A stretch of DNA of 17,018 bases, taken from positions 1-17,018 of the forward strand of contig CAXMMX010000126.1 of NCBI GenBank assembly GCA_964194535.1. Reading direction: 5' to 3'. Below, piece after piece: positions 6,615 through 13,256 of the stretch. The notes beneath the pieces are model-generated. The model had not been told where the DNA came from, searched no databases, and saw nothing but the letters and a program-made list of their open reading frames with translations. Numbering within the stretch: the first letter of the stretch is position 1; every line of letters starts with the position of its first letter. Source of the DNA: UBA2767 sp964194535. Its GTDB lineage: Bacteria; Pseudomonadota; Alphaproteobacteria; Rhizobiales; Methyloligellaceae. The position numbers and the translations under genes were made by a program.

Positions 6615-7517
6615 ATGACAACGACTTCAAACATGGCGCGCGGTTCCCGGCTGGAGGAGTTGCATGCCCGGCCAGGTTTTCTGGAGACAATATCATATTT
6701 TGTCGTCAAGCAGCCCCTCGGGGCATTCGGTGCTTTCATCGTCCTGGGCATCGTGATGATGGGGATATTGGCGCCGTTTTTATCACAACATGATCCCTTG
6801 CATATTGCGTTCGAGAACATGCTCTTGCCCCCGGGCCCGGAATTTTTCCTCGGAACGGATCAATTCGGTCGCGATATTCTGACCCGCCTTCTCTATGGTT
6901 CGCGAACGGCCCTGTTCGTTGGTTTCACAGCTGCCTTTGTTGGCTCAACGACCGGTCTCGTGCTCGGAGTAACAAGCGCCTATGTCGGCGGCAGGTTTGA
7001 CCTGGTTTTTCAGCGGGTAATGGATCTGTTCCAGTCATTTCCCCTGATCATCATGGCGCTGGCGATCGTCTCCATATTTGGACCGAACTTGCAGAATGTG
7101 ATCGTTGCCATCACGATTCCCTTCATTCCGGATTGCGCCCGGGTGGTTCGATCAAGTGCGCTCGCGATCCGTGAAATACCGTATATCGATGCTGCCCGCG
7201 CCAACGGCTTTTCGAACACACGGATCGTGCTTCGTCACATGGTTCCCAATGTAATGGCGCCCTTTCTGATCATGTTTACGACGTTTGTCGGGCACGCCAT
7301 CCTGCTTGAAGCCTCGCTCTCCTATCTTGGTCTGGGCGTGCAGGAACCGACCCCGTCCTGGGGGCTGATGCTGCAAGGTGGCGCGGAAGAATATGCCGAG
7401 AGTGCGCCATGGGTTGCGATCTGGCCAGGCGTCGCCATCTCCCTTTCGGTGTTCGGTTTTAACATGTTCGGAGACGCCGTTCGCGACATGCTCGATCCTA
7501 AGCTGCGCTCACAATAG
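6615..7517 (+). CDS. DppC/OppC-like ABC transporter permease
   Basis: This 300-aa inner-membrane permease belongs to the peptide/nickel (DppC/OppC) branch of binding-protein-dependent ABC transporters. Evidence: an N-terminal OppC-type helix (about 36-55), LGTDQFGRDILTRLLYGSR (79-97), several further helices, the ATPase-coupling EAA loop YIDAARANGFSNTRIVLRHM (190-209), and the typical ending FGDAVRDMLDPKLR. All expected blocks are present, so it looks intact. The ATG at 6615 is chosen because GGGAG sits 5 nt upstream; one at 6603 adds four residues. It is unusual in standing alone: the partner DppB permease, the two ATPases and the binding protein are absent here. The substrate (peptide, opine, nickel or other) cannot be assigned. 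Confidence 0.88.
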   Translation: MTTTSNMARGSRLEELHARPGFLETISYFVVKQPLGAFGAFIVLGIVMMGILAPFLSQHDPLHIAFENMLLPPGPEFFLGTDQFGRDILTRLLYGSRTALFVGFTAAFVGSTTGLVLGVTSAYVGGRFDLVFQRVMDLFQSFPLIIMALAIVSIFGPNLQNVIVAITIPFIPDCARVVRSSALAIREIPYIDAARANGFSNTRIVLRHMVPNVMAPFLIMFTTFVGHAILLEASLSYLGLGVQEPTPSWGLMLQGGAEEYAESAPWVAIWPGVAISLSVFGFNMFGDAVRDMLDPKLRSQ

Positions 7518-7549
7518 GAAAATCAGTGGTGCATTTGCATCTGTTCCGG

Positions 7550-7590
7550 ATGTCCGCTTTGCACCTGAAAGCAGCCATGACCCAAAAAAA
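7550..7590. repeat. Degenerate ATGTCCGCTT-family palindrome
   Basis: ATGTCCGCTTTGCACCTGAAA is followed by GCAGCCATGACCCAAA. The left arm and loop match the second unit at the other two loci, while the right arm is decayed (GCAGCCAT instead of GCGGACAT). It lies between convergent genes. Confidence 0.7.
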
Positions 7591-7601
7591 CCGCCCGCCC
7601 C

Positions 7602-7621
7602 GCTCTTCATGCAGGAAGAGC
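7602..7621. terminator. Hairpin between convergent genes
   Basis: GCTCTTC-ATGCAG-GAAGAGC is a perfect 7-bp stem with a 6-nt loop in the gap between the permease (plus) and the TPR gene (minus). A T7 tract follows on the minus side, about 11 nt away, so termination is possible but not canonical. Confidence 0.3.
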
Positions 7622-7686
7622 AAGACGGCCGCGTGTTTCATGGCAAGGCGCCGGGGGGCGAGCCTCGCGAAATTATTGTGTTCAGC

Positions 7687-8289
7687 CTACCAGGTGGCTT
7701 TGTCGGTGCCGGAGATCACCGCCGCCAGCTCGATATATTCCTTGCAGCCCTTGCCGCAGCGCTTGCCGATTTGCTCAAGCTCAAGCTTGGCGAGGTCAAG
7801 GCGGCCCGCCTTCACATAGCCTTCACCGAGATATTCGCGCGCCAGCACGAAATTTGGATCGATGGCGAGCGCGGTCTTGTAATAGCCGATCGCCGTCTTC
7901 AGATCGCCGCTCTTGCGGTAGCTGTATCCCAGATAGTTGAGCACATGCGGGTCTTGCTGATCCGCCGTCTTCAGAACAGCGATCGCTTTGGCGTACTCGC
8001 CGGTCTTGGCCAGCAATCTGCCTTCGGCATAGAGCCTGTCGTTCAGGTTGAGTTCCGAGTTTTTCTTTTTCTTGCACTGGCTGGTGCTTGTTTTCCACCA
8101 GCAGTGGTTCAGGGCCAGGCAGGCATTCTGCGTTGTATTCGACGAACAGTTCGAAGACGGCGCCGGGGCCGGGGCGCCGCCACCGAAGGCATTTACAGGA
8201 GCTGGTTGCATGAAGAGTGCAGCGCCAATAAACGTCGTGGCCAGAAATTTTGCGGCCACACTCAAAAACAGTTGGGGAGTTGCGGTCAT
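7687..8289 (-). CDS. Exported TPR-repeat protein
   Basis: This protein of about 200 aa has a signal peptide (hydrophobic LATTFIGAALFMQP, predicted cleavage near VNA-F). A short Gly/Ala/Pro linker and a small Cys cluster follow (NCSSNTTQNAC, LNHCWWKTSTSQC). Next come about three tetratricopeptide repeats, seen as RLYAEGRLLAKTGEYAKAI, YLGYSYRKSGDLKTAIGYY and YLGEGYVKAGRLDLAKLEL. A second Cys pair (RCGKGC) lies near the end. TPRs mediate protein contacts, here in the periplasm. AAAGG lies 8 nt before the ATG at 8289 and only 2 nt before the one at 8295, so 8289 is preferred. It is divergent from the ECF sigma gene over a 111-bp gap, which suggests it is a target or partner of that system. Confidence 0.8.
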   Translation of the reverse strand: MTATPQLFLSVAAKFLATTFIGAALFMQPAPVNAFGGGAPAPAPSSNCSSNTTQNACLALNHCWWKTSTSQCKKKKNSELNLNDRLYAEGRLLAKTGEYAKAIAVLKTADQQDPHVLNYLGYSYRKSGDLKTAIGYYKTALAIDPNFVLAREYLGEGYVKAGRLDLAKLELEQIGKRCGKGCKEYIELAAVISGTDKATW

Positions 8290-8400
8290 ATCCATTACCT
8301 TTCGTTGTTTGACGCGTTCAGGAGAGGGCGTCCTCGTCGGCGTTTAGTATGGAATAAACACATTAGCCGCAGAATTATTCATTTTTAAGATCAAAAAAAT

Positions 8401-8934
8401 ATGAGTGACGACGCCAACGATATTGTAAATGCCGGCTTGGCCAGGCATCTGGCGCGTCTGTGGCGCTATGGTCTCGTGCTGTCCGGCAACCGCGATACGG
8501 CGGAAGACCTGGTGCAGGCCACTTGCGTGCGTGCGCTGGAGCGCTCGCACCAGTTTCAGCCAGACACAAAGCTCGACCGCTGGCTGTTCTCAATACTGAA
8601 CTCGATCTGGAAGAATGAAATCCGGTCGCAAAAAATCCGGCAGGGCACCGATTTTGTCGATGCGGATGAGGCGCTCGAAACTGACGGCGCAGCGCAGGTG
8701 GAAACGAATATTCTGGCCCGTCAAGTGTTAGAAGAAGTGCAAACTCTGCCTGAGGTGCAGCGCGTGACCGTCTTTCTGGTTTATGCCGAAGGGCTCACCT
8801 ACAAGGAGGCGGCCGAGGCGCTGGACGTTCCCATCGGTACAATAATGAGCCGGCTGGCGGCGGGGCGCGCGAAGCTCGGGCAGCTCAATCAGGAAGGCTC
8901 GAAAGCCAGACAAAAAACAGGTCAAAGCAAATGA
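8401..8934 (+). CDS. ECF-type RNA polymerase sigma factor
   Basis: This 177-aa protein has the two-domain ECF layout. Region 2 covers about residues 14-75, with NRDTAEDLVQATCVRALE and the DNA-melting/-10 part FQPDTKLDRWLFSILNSIW. Region 4 covers about 115-160, with LPEVQRVTVFLVYAEGLTYK, EAAEALDVPIGTIMSRLAAG and RAKL forming the -35-binding helix-turn-helix. No N- or C-terminal extension domain is present. It directs RNA polymerase to stress-type promoters when released from its anti-sigma factor, whose gene overlaps its stop codon (ATGA). Only a weak purine stretch precedes the ATG. Likely targets include its own operon and the divergent TPR gene, but no clear ECF promoter was identified in the 8290-8400 gap. 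Confidence 0.92.
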   Translation: MSDDANDIVNAGLARHLARLWRYGLVLSGNRDTAEDLVQATCVRALERSHQFQPDTKLDRWLFSILNSIWKNEIRSQKIRQGTDFVDADEALETDGAAQVETNILARQVLEEVQTLPEVQRVTVFLVYAEGLTYKEAAEALDVPIGTIMSRLAAGRAKLGQLNQEGSKARQKTGQSK

Positions 8935-9797
8935 GCAACTGGCGTGATCATGGACCGGTAACGGACGAGGACCTTGTCGCCTATCTCGACGGTATGCTCG
9001 AGGGCGATGAGGCCGAGTATATAGAGCGCGAGGTCAAGATGGACCGCGGGCTTGATGCCCGGCTCGAGCTGTTGCGCTCTGGCATGCGTCCCTTCGACGA
9101 GGCTTATGATCTTCTTCTTCACGAGGCGCCGAACAAGCGTCTGAAGCAGATCCTCAAGCTGGCCAAGGAACCGCCGCCCCCGCCGGTGGAAGAGCCCGAA
9201 CCTGAACCTGAGCCGGTCAGCGCGCAGGCGGAAGTCGTGAACCAGGAGCCATGGGGCGGCTGGCGCAAGCTCGCCGCCGGACTGGCGTTTTTCGCCGTGT
9301 TTGCCGCCGGTCTCATCACCAGCCGGTTTGTGGAGTTGCCCGGTGTGCAACCCCGGATTGCCCAGGCCCCGGCGGTGAAGGGCTGGCGGGCCGCAGTCGC
9401 GGAATACCAGGCGCTATTTGTGAAGGAAACACTGTCTCAGGCCAGTGAGGACGCCCAGGCGCTATCAGCGAATTTGCGCTCGGCGCTCGCGCATGTCGGC
9501 CTGGATTTGAGCGTTGAGAAGGTGAGCGTTGAGCCGCTTCGCTTCAAACGCGCCGAAGTGCTTAATTTCAAAGGCAAACCGATGGTGCAGATGGCCTATC
9601 TTTTCAACGGGGATACGCCGGTCTCCTTCTGCATCATCAAGAGCGGCAAGCTGGCGCATGGCGTCATGTCGGAGCGGCGCGAAGGGCTCAACATCGTCCA
9701 TTGGCGCAGCAAGGATTTCGGCTTCATGGTCATCGGCGACATGCCGGATAAAGAGCTTGGCGAGATCGCCCGAAATCTGAAACAGCAATTGTCCTGA
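8931..9797 (+). CDS. Membrane-bound anti-sigma factor for the adjacent ECF sigma
   Basis: The ATG overlaps the sigma stop as ATGA, implying coupled, near-stoichiometric synthesis. The 288-aa product has an N-terminal domain (1-78) starting VTDEDLVAYLDGMLEGDEAE, typical of anti-sigma helices. A Pro/Glu-rich linker follows (81-95), then one transmembrane segment (about 113-132) and a periplasmic domain of about 155 residues. That places sigma binding in the cytoplasm and sensing in the periplasm. The His-x3-Cys-x2-Cys zinc motif of the ZAS class is absent from the N-terminal domain, so it is a non-zinc variant. The function is inferred from architecture and linkage. The periplasmic domain has no motif I recognise. 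Confidence 0.85.
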   Translation: MSNWRDHGPVTDEDLVAYLDGMLEGDEAEYIEREVKMDRGLDARLELLRSGMRPFDEAYDLLLHEAPNKRLKQILKLAKEPPPPPVEEPEPEPEPVSAQAEVVNQEPWGGWRKLAAGLAFFAVFAAGLITSRFVELPGVQPRIAQAPAVKGWRAAVAEYQALFVKETLSQASEDAQALSANLRSALAHVGLDLSVEKVSVEPLRFKRAEVLNFKGKPMVQMAYLFNGDTPVSFCIIKSGKLAHGVMSERREGLNIVHWRSKDFGFMVIGDMPDKELGEIARNLKQQLS

Positions 9798-9817
9798 GTG
9801 CGGCCCCGACGGGTTGC

Positions 9818-10300
9818 CTATTCCGCAGCCCGGGCCCCGGCCACGGGTTGTAAATCCCCGCTGATCACATAGCGCAGGATGGCGACAATCTGCTCCGGTG
9901 ATTCGGCAACGGCCTGCGCCGCGCCATCCACTTCCTTGAGCGCATGGGCATGATCGGGACCGTGCATGATGATCAAAGGTTTTCCAAGCGCTGACGCGTA
10001 GCCGGCATCGAAGGCAGCGTTCCATTGCTTGTATTGTTCGCCGAAGCGCACGATCACCACGTCGGCCTTTTCGATCAGGGTGCGGGTGCGGATGGCGTTC
10101 ATATTGGCGCCCTTGCGGTCTTTCCAAAAGGCGTTGTCCTCCTCACCAAGGATTGCCACACCGCAATCGTCGGAAAATCCGTGGTTGATTACAGGCGCCG
10201 AGAATTCCACAGGAAGCCCGGCTGCCTTTGTGCCGGTCTCGATCTGTTCGCGCCAGTCGGTGTGGATTTCACCTGAAAGATATACCCGCCAGTTGGTCAT
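9818..10300 (-). CDS. ytoQ: YtoQ family protein
   Basis: This 160-aa protein closely follows the pattern I recall for Bacillus YtoQ: RVYLSGEIHTDWREQIE at the N-terminus, then SAPVINHGFSDDCG, IRTRTLIEKADVVIVRFGEQ, YKQWNAAFDAGYASALGKPL and IIMHGP. The family has a nucleoside 2-deoxyribosyltransferase-like Rossmann-type fold, but its reaction is not established. It is cytoplasmic: no signal or helix is seen. The start at 10300 has AGGAG 8 nt upstream; an in-frame ATG at 10318 does not. Its C-terminus faces the anti-sigma gene tail-to-tail with 20 nt between, and its promoter side faces the inverted-repeat element at 10420. Confidence 0.88.
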   Translation of the reverse strand: MTNWRVYLSGEIHTDWREQIETGTKAAGLPVEFSAPVINHGFSDDCGVAILGEEDNAFWKDRKGANMNAIRTRTLIEKADVVIVRFGEQYKQWNAAFDAGYASALGKPLIIMHGPDHAHALKEVDGAAQAVAESPEQIVAILRYVISGDLQPVAGARAAE

Positions 10301-10419
10301 CGAGTTCACTCCTGTCATTCCCTGTCATGGCACTATACTTGACCGCGAGCCTATACGTGATGCGGTGCTTCAGGTCGAGAAGACATCGAGCTCCTCTTGC
10401 TAGCGCGGATGCACTGTGT

Positions 10420-10589
10420 ATTAGGGTCAGGACCCATTAATTCCATGCAATTCTGTTGGGCAGGCAAGGACAATCTGCGGCGCGAACCTTCTTCGAATAT
10501 GCTTTGGCATGTCCATCATCAGCTTCACTAGCATCTTGTCCTTGCCTGCCCAACAGAATTGCATGGAATTAATGGGTCCTGACCCTAAT
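10420..10589. mobile_element. MITE-like element with perfect 54-bp terminal inverted repeats
   Basis: Positions 10420-10473 and 10536-10589 are perfect reverse complements (54 bp, outer end ATTAGGGTCAGGACCCATTA) around a 62-bp unrelated centre. The 170-bp unit has no coding frame, so any movement would depend on a transposase elsewhere. The outer 35 bp recur, diverged, in the element at 12951-13221, which makes this a family. A possible 2-bp AT target duplication cannot be separated from the palindromic end. It sits between the divergent ytoQ and TauE/SafE genes, where it may affect both promoters, and its transcript would form a very stable hairpin. Confidence 0.82.
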
Positions 10590-10622
10590 GCGCGCCAATC
10601 GGCGGTGGAGTATTAAACCTAA

Positions 10623-11394
10623 ATGGATCCTCTCAGTTTTGCCGCGCTAGCGGCGGTAGCCTTATGCGCCGCCACGGTTCAGGCCACCACCGGATTTGGC
10701 TTCGCCATCATGGCGGTGCCTTTCTTCCTTCTGATCATGGGGTCGCTTTCTGCCATACAGGTGACTGCAGTCATCAATTTCGTTATTTCCCTGGTGCTGT
10801 TGCAACGCCTGCTCAAGGACGCGCCGCGCCGGCTGCTGCTTCACCTGATACTTGGCAGCCTAGCCGGGTTTCCGATCGGACTGGTGATTTATAAGGCTGC
10901 GGACCTCAACTCCATGAAACTTGTTGTCGGGTTACTCATAACCGTATTCGCGCTGATTTTGCTGATTCGGGAATGGCGGCTGAGGCGCTCTGATTCGCAA
11001 CCACAAACTGTAAATGGCGCGGCGTTCGTGGCCAGACCGGCGCCGGAATTCGCCGTCGGTGTCGTATCGGGAGCGATGGCGGTGGCGCTCGCAATGCCGG
11101 GGCCCGTGGTTGTCCTGTATCTGCTGGCGCGCCATGCGGGAAAACAGGTGAGCCGGGCCGCGACGCTGCTGCTGTTCGCCTTCTCCTACGGCGCCGTGTC
11201 GCTGGTCCATACACTGTGGGGCGGTATGACGGGGGGGGAGCTGGCTGCTGGCGGCGAAGCTCGCTCCTTTTGTCATCGGCGGCGCAATACTAGGTCACTA
11301 CGCGACCCGCTATCTGAGTGAAGAGCACTTTCGCTCCGCTGTGCTGGCGATCCTTATCGCTTCAGGGCTTTATGGGGTCTGGACGGCTCTGTGA
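10623..11394 (+). pseudogene. TauE/SafE-type membrane permease, frameshifted at a G8 tract
   Basis: The reading frame from 10623 encodes a TauE/SafE (sulfite/anion exporter-like) protein. It has the first repeat with TTGFGFAIMAVPFFLLIMG, several helices, a short cytoplasmic loop (about 116-135) and the second repeat with GVVSGAMAVALAMPGPVVVL. After MTGG, at about residue 203, the frame leaves the family and ends at 11321. Removing one G from the 8-G run (11231-11238) restores SWLLAAKLAPFVIGGAILG, the expected last helices and a stop at 11392-11394, giving 256 aa. The C-terminal half-helix bundle is otherwise well kept, so the lesion is recent, a sequencing error, or a slippage-controlled switch. 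The substrate is unknown. Confidence 0.85.
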
Positions 11395-11485
11395 CAGCAA
11401 CATGGAAGCAGACTGCAAATTCTTTCTCCTTTTAACGGCATACGCCATTGGTCTGTAAGACCATGTGCGTAGACAGATTTACGCA

Positions 11486-11514
11486 TTGAATACAACGACC
11501 AAAAACTTATTCTT
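11486..11514 (+). promoter_or_regulatory. Possible sigma-70 promoter for the 28-aa gene
   Basis: TTGAAT (11486-11491) and TATTCT (11509-11514) are spaced by 17 nt, about 57 nt before the small gene's ATG. The match is moderate. Confidence 0.33.
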
Positions 11515-11570
11515 CGCGAACGAAAAATGGCCTGCGCGCGGCCTGTGAATCAGCAATATTGGAGGAACTA

Positions 11571-11657
11571 ATGTCTGCATTCATTAAAAAGAACACTTGG
11601 GTTATTCCGGCGATCGGTCTCGTGCTTTTGATTGCCGCCGGGATTGCTTTCTCCTAA
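11571..11657 (+). CDS. 28-aa single-helix membrane microprotein
   Basis: A strong GGAGG with 6-nt spacing precedes ATG and 28 codons, MSAFIKKNTW followed by VIPAIGLVLLIAAGIAFS. A short basic head is followed by one uninterrupted hydrophobic helix, so the product should insert in the inner membrane, N-terminus in. A canonical terminator begins 27 nt after the stop, so the gene forms its own compact transcription unit with the promoter candidate at 11486. No family is recognised. Small one-helix proteins often modulate a larger membrane partner. The ribosome binding site, start, helix and terminator together make chance unlikely. Confidence 0.65.
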   Translation: MSAFIKKNTWVIPAIGLVLLIAAGIAFS

Positions 11658-11683
11658 ACGGAACACAGATTATCGCACCGATC

Positions 11684-11707
11684 AGGGAGGCTTCGGCCTC
11701 CCTTTTT
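11684..11707 (+). terminator. Rho-independent terminator
   Basis: AGGGAGGC-TTCG-GCCTCCCT followed by TTTT is a perfect 8-bp GC-rich stem with a stable TTCG tetraloop and a U-tract. It ends the transcript of the 28-aa gene. Confidence 0.9.
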
Positions 11708-11813
11708 GTATGGTATAAGCGGTTAAGAGTTTTGGCTGGAAGTGAAAACGGCCCGGCTCCACGGCGCTCATCTACAGGCGCCAGCAAAAGCCGGACCGGC
11801 AACAAAACTGGTA

Positions 11814-11984
11814 CTAGAGACCCTTGGCCACGTTTCCGACCAACAATACGATATAAGCGATTACAGCGATCCAGAAGCTGTTGCCGCTGATAATGGGTAA
11901 GTCAACATAGACGCCGAGAACCGCCAAAATCGCCAGGATAAGCGATATGAGAAAAATAGGCATAGTCGGTGCGCTGAGGTTCAT
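11814..11984 (-). CDS. Small two-helix membrane protein (56 aa), paralogue of the 12708 gene
   Basis: The protein starts MNLSAPTMPIFLISLILAIL and contains two hydrophobic helices (about 8-28 and 36-53) joined by VDLPIISGNSFW, with the basic end GNVAKGL. GGAGG lies 5 nt before the ATG at 11984. It shares the pattern L-S/T-x-P-T-x-x-I-F-x-I-S plus a central FWIA with the 61-aa protein at 12708-12893. I associate this type with a common, uncharacterised alphaproteobacterial family. It is divergent from the SRPBCC gene across an 82-bp gap, which must contain both promoters. Confidence 0.75.
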   Translation of the reverse strand: MNLSAPTMPIFLISLILAILAVLGVYVDLPIISGNSFWIAVIAYIVLLVGNVAKGL

Positions 11985-12066
11985 TGTTACCTCCATTTCA
12001 TTGACGCGGATGAGTCTAGTCGTATTTTCTGTTAGTAGAAAGTCGTAAGCGGAAAGGATGGGGATA

Positions 12067-12603
12067 ATGCATCCACTGAAAAGACTGGTTCTGGGCGTCC
12101 TGCTAATGACCATTTTGCTGGTTGCGGTGGCGTTCGCGTTGCCGCAGCAGATCACCGTGGCGCGGTCCAAAATTATCAATGCGCCAGAGTCGGACGTGTA
12201 TCCATATGTGAACTCCCTAAGGCGTTTCAACGAATGGTCGCCATGGGCCACGCGTGACCCTGAAACCAAATATGTGTATTCGGGGCCTGAGGAGGGCAAG
12301 GGGGCACACATGGAGTGGAGCAGTGCTCATCCCGACGTGGGGTCGGGCGTGCAGGAAATCATCGAGAGCGAGCCCAACAGCTTTGTAAGGGTGAGCCTCG
12401 ATTTTGGTGATATGGGCAAAGCCAATGCGTCTTACCAGCTCAAACCCTCAGGCGCCGGCACGCGCGTGGTCTGGGTGTTCGATACGAATGTCGGCAACAA
12501 TCCGCTACGGCGCTGGATGGGGCTGATGTTCGATCGCTGGATTGGCCAGGACTATGAAGAAGGTCTTGAACGGCTCAAGAAGATTGTCGAGGCTCGCCGG
12601 TAA
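12067..12603 (+). CDS. SRPBCC/START-fold protein (polyketide cyclase-like), membrane-anchored
   Basis: A basic start (MHPLKRLVLG) and one helix (about 8-25) anchor or export a protein of 178 aa whose remainder has the SRPBCC pattern. This includes SKIINAPESDVYPYVNSLRRF then NEWSPW, a central beta-rich part, YQLKPSGAGTRVVWVFDTNV, and the long C-terminal helix WIGQDYEEGLERLKKIVEA. The fold forms a hydrophobic pocket for lipids or other small molecules; the ligand is unknown. ATG at 12067 is preferred to 12058, since AAAGG lies 9 nt before the former and touches the latter. It is flanked by two paralogous small membrane proteins on the opposite strand, which suggests a conserved neighbourhood. 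Confidence 0.8.
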   Translation: MHPLKRLVLGVLLMTILLVAVAFALPQQITVARSKIINAPESDVYPYVNSLRRFNEWSPWATRDPETKYVYSGPEEGKGAHMEWSSAHPDVGSGVQEIIESEPNSFVRVSLDFGDMGKANASYQLKPSGAGTRVVWVFDTNVGNNPLRRWMGLMFDRWIGQDYEEGLERLKKIVEARR

Positions 12604-12604
12604 G

Positions 12605-12626
12605 GCGGGCATACAAAAATGCCCGC
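12605..12626. terminator. Hairpin after the SRPBCC gene
   Basis: GCGGGCAT-ACAAAA-ATGCCCGC is a perfect 8-bp stem 1-2 nt after the stop. There is no T-tract, so it may be a bidirectional or protective hairpin between convergent genes and not a classic terminator. Confidence 0.45.
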
Positions 12627-12707
12627 TGATCCGGCAGTTCAGACAAGCCTGAGCCGGACAAGACAAGACCGTCCATAACACTGTGTATTCGTGTCGCTGC
12701 GGGTCCT

Positions 12708-12893
12708 CTAGACGCCCTTCATGCAAACACCAGCCATCAACACGCCCCAGGCTGCCGCGGCAATCCAGAAGGCGAGATTCATGGAGACAGCGGCAATGCC
12801 GAATACATTGACGAAGTAAAGGATCAACCCGATGACACCCAGGATGACTGAAATGTTGAAGATCATCTTGGTTGGTGGAGTAAGACTGGCCAT
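12708..12893 (-). CDS. Small two-helix membrane protein (61 aa), paralogue of the 11814 gene
   Basis: The 61-aa product reads MASLTPPTKMIFNISVILGV at its start, with two hydrophobic helices (about 10-30 and 38-57), an FWIAAAAW motif in the second helix, and the end CMKGV. It matches the 56-aa protein at 11814 in length, helix layout and the PT-x-x-IF-x-IS start, so the two are probably duplicates. AGGAG lies 6 nt before the ATG at 12893 and 3 nt before an adjacent ATG at 12896; the former is preferred. It converges on the SRPBCC gene and is separated from the sulfotransferase by the element at 12951. Confidence 0.72.
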   Translation of the reverse strand: MASLTPPTKMIFNISVILGVIGLILYFVNVFGIAAVSMNLAFWIAAAAWGVLMAGVCMKGV

Positions 12894-12950
12894 CATTCGC
12901 TCCTAAGTCTGATTTGCAATAGTGAAGCCTATCACGCAATAGACTTCCGT

Positions 12951-13221
12951 CTAAGGTCAGGACTCATTAATGGCATGCAATTGTGTTTGATCAGGAGGGT
13001 TCGAATACGGGCAAACACGTGCAAGATCAGGCTGTTCGCCTTTTCGAGCATTGTTTGGCTGGAGGCGGACGCTCCTGACCAAACCCTTCGGGCAAGGTGG
13101 ATTTTGCCCCTGAGTGCGTTAGAAAGGCTTGAAAACCGGCCAGGTTGCCTGCGCCTTTCCGCCTACTCAGCGGCTAAATCCATCATGCACAATGGATGCC
13201 ATTAATGAGTCCGGACCCTAG
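12951..13221. mobile_element. Second inverted-repeat element of the GGTCAGGAC family
   Basis: The left end CTAAGGTCAGGACTCATTA (12951 onward) and the right end, ending GACCCTAG at 13221, form an imperfect inverted repeat of roughly 30 bp. The left end matches the element at 10420 through GGTCAGGAC-CATTAAT and CATGCAATT. A second, inner inverted repeat lies at 12986-12997 / 13072-13083 (TTTGATCAGGAG / CTCCTGACCAAA). The 271-bp unit contains one 76-codon frame (12975-13205) that begins inside the terminal repeat and resembles no protein I know, so I treat it as non-coding. It lies between divergent genes, as the first element does, and a TATAAA box sits just outside its right end (13222-13227). 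Confidence 0.68.
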
Positions 13222-13256
13222 TATAAAATGGTCAAGCGACAAAGGTGAGTTCGAGG

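Noticed and set aside
7378..8388. A 336-codon plus-strand frame
   Set aside because: It is antisense to the TPR gene, starts inside the permease gene and crosses the palindrome; the TPR reading has a signal peptide and recognisable repeats.
8290..8400. GGAAT at 8351 as a -35 element of an ECF autopromoter
   Set aside because: No matching CGTT-type -10 lies 16-17 nt downstream.
8922..10127. Minus-strand frames antisense to the sigma/anti-sigma genes and overlapping ytoQ
   Set aside because: They are shadows of strongly biased coding sequence, rich in Arg/His, with no domain.
12975..13205. A 76-codon frame inside the second element
   Set aside because: It starts and ends within the terminal repeats, is not a transposase, and has no ribosome binding site.
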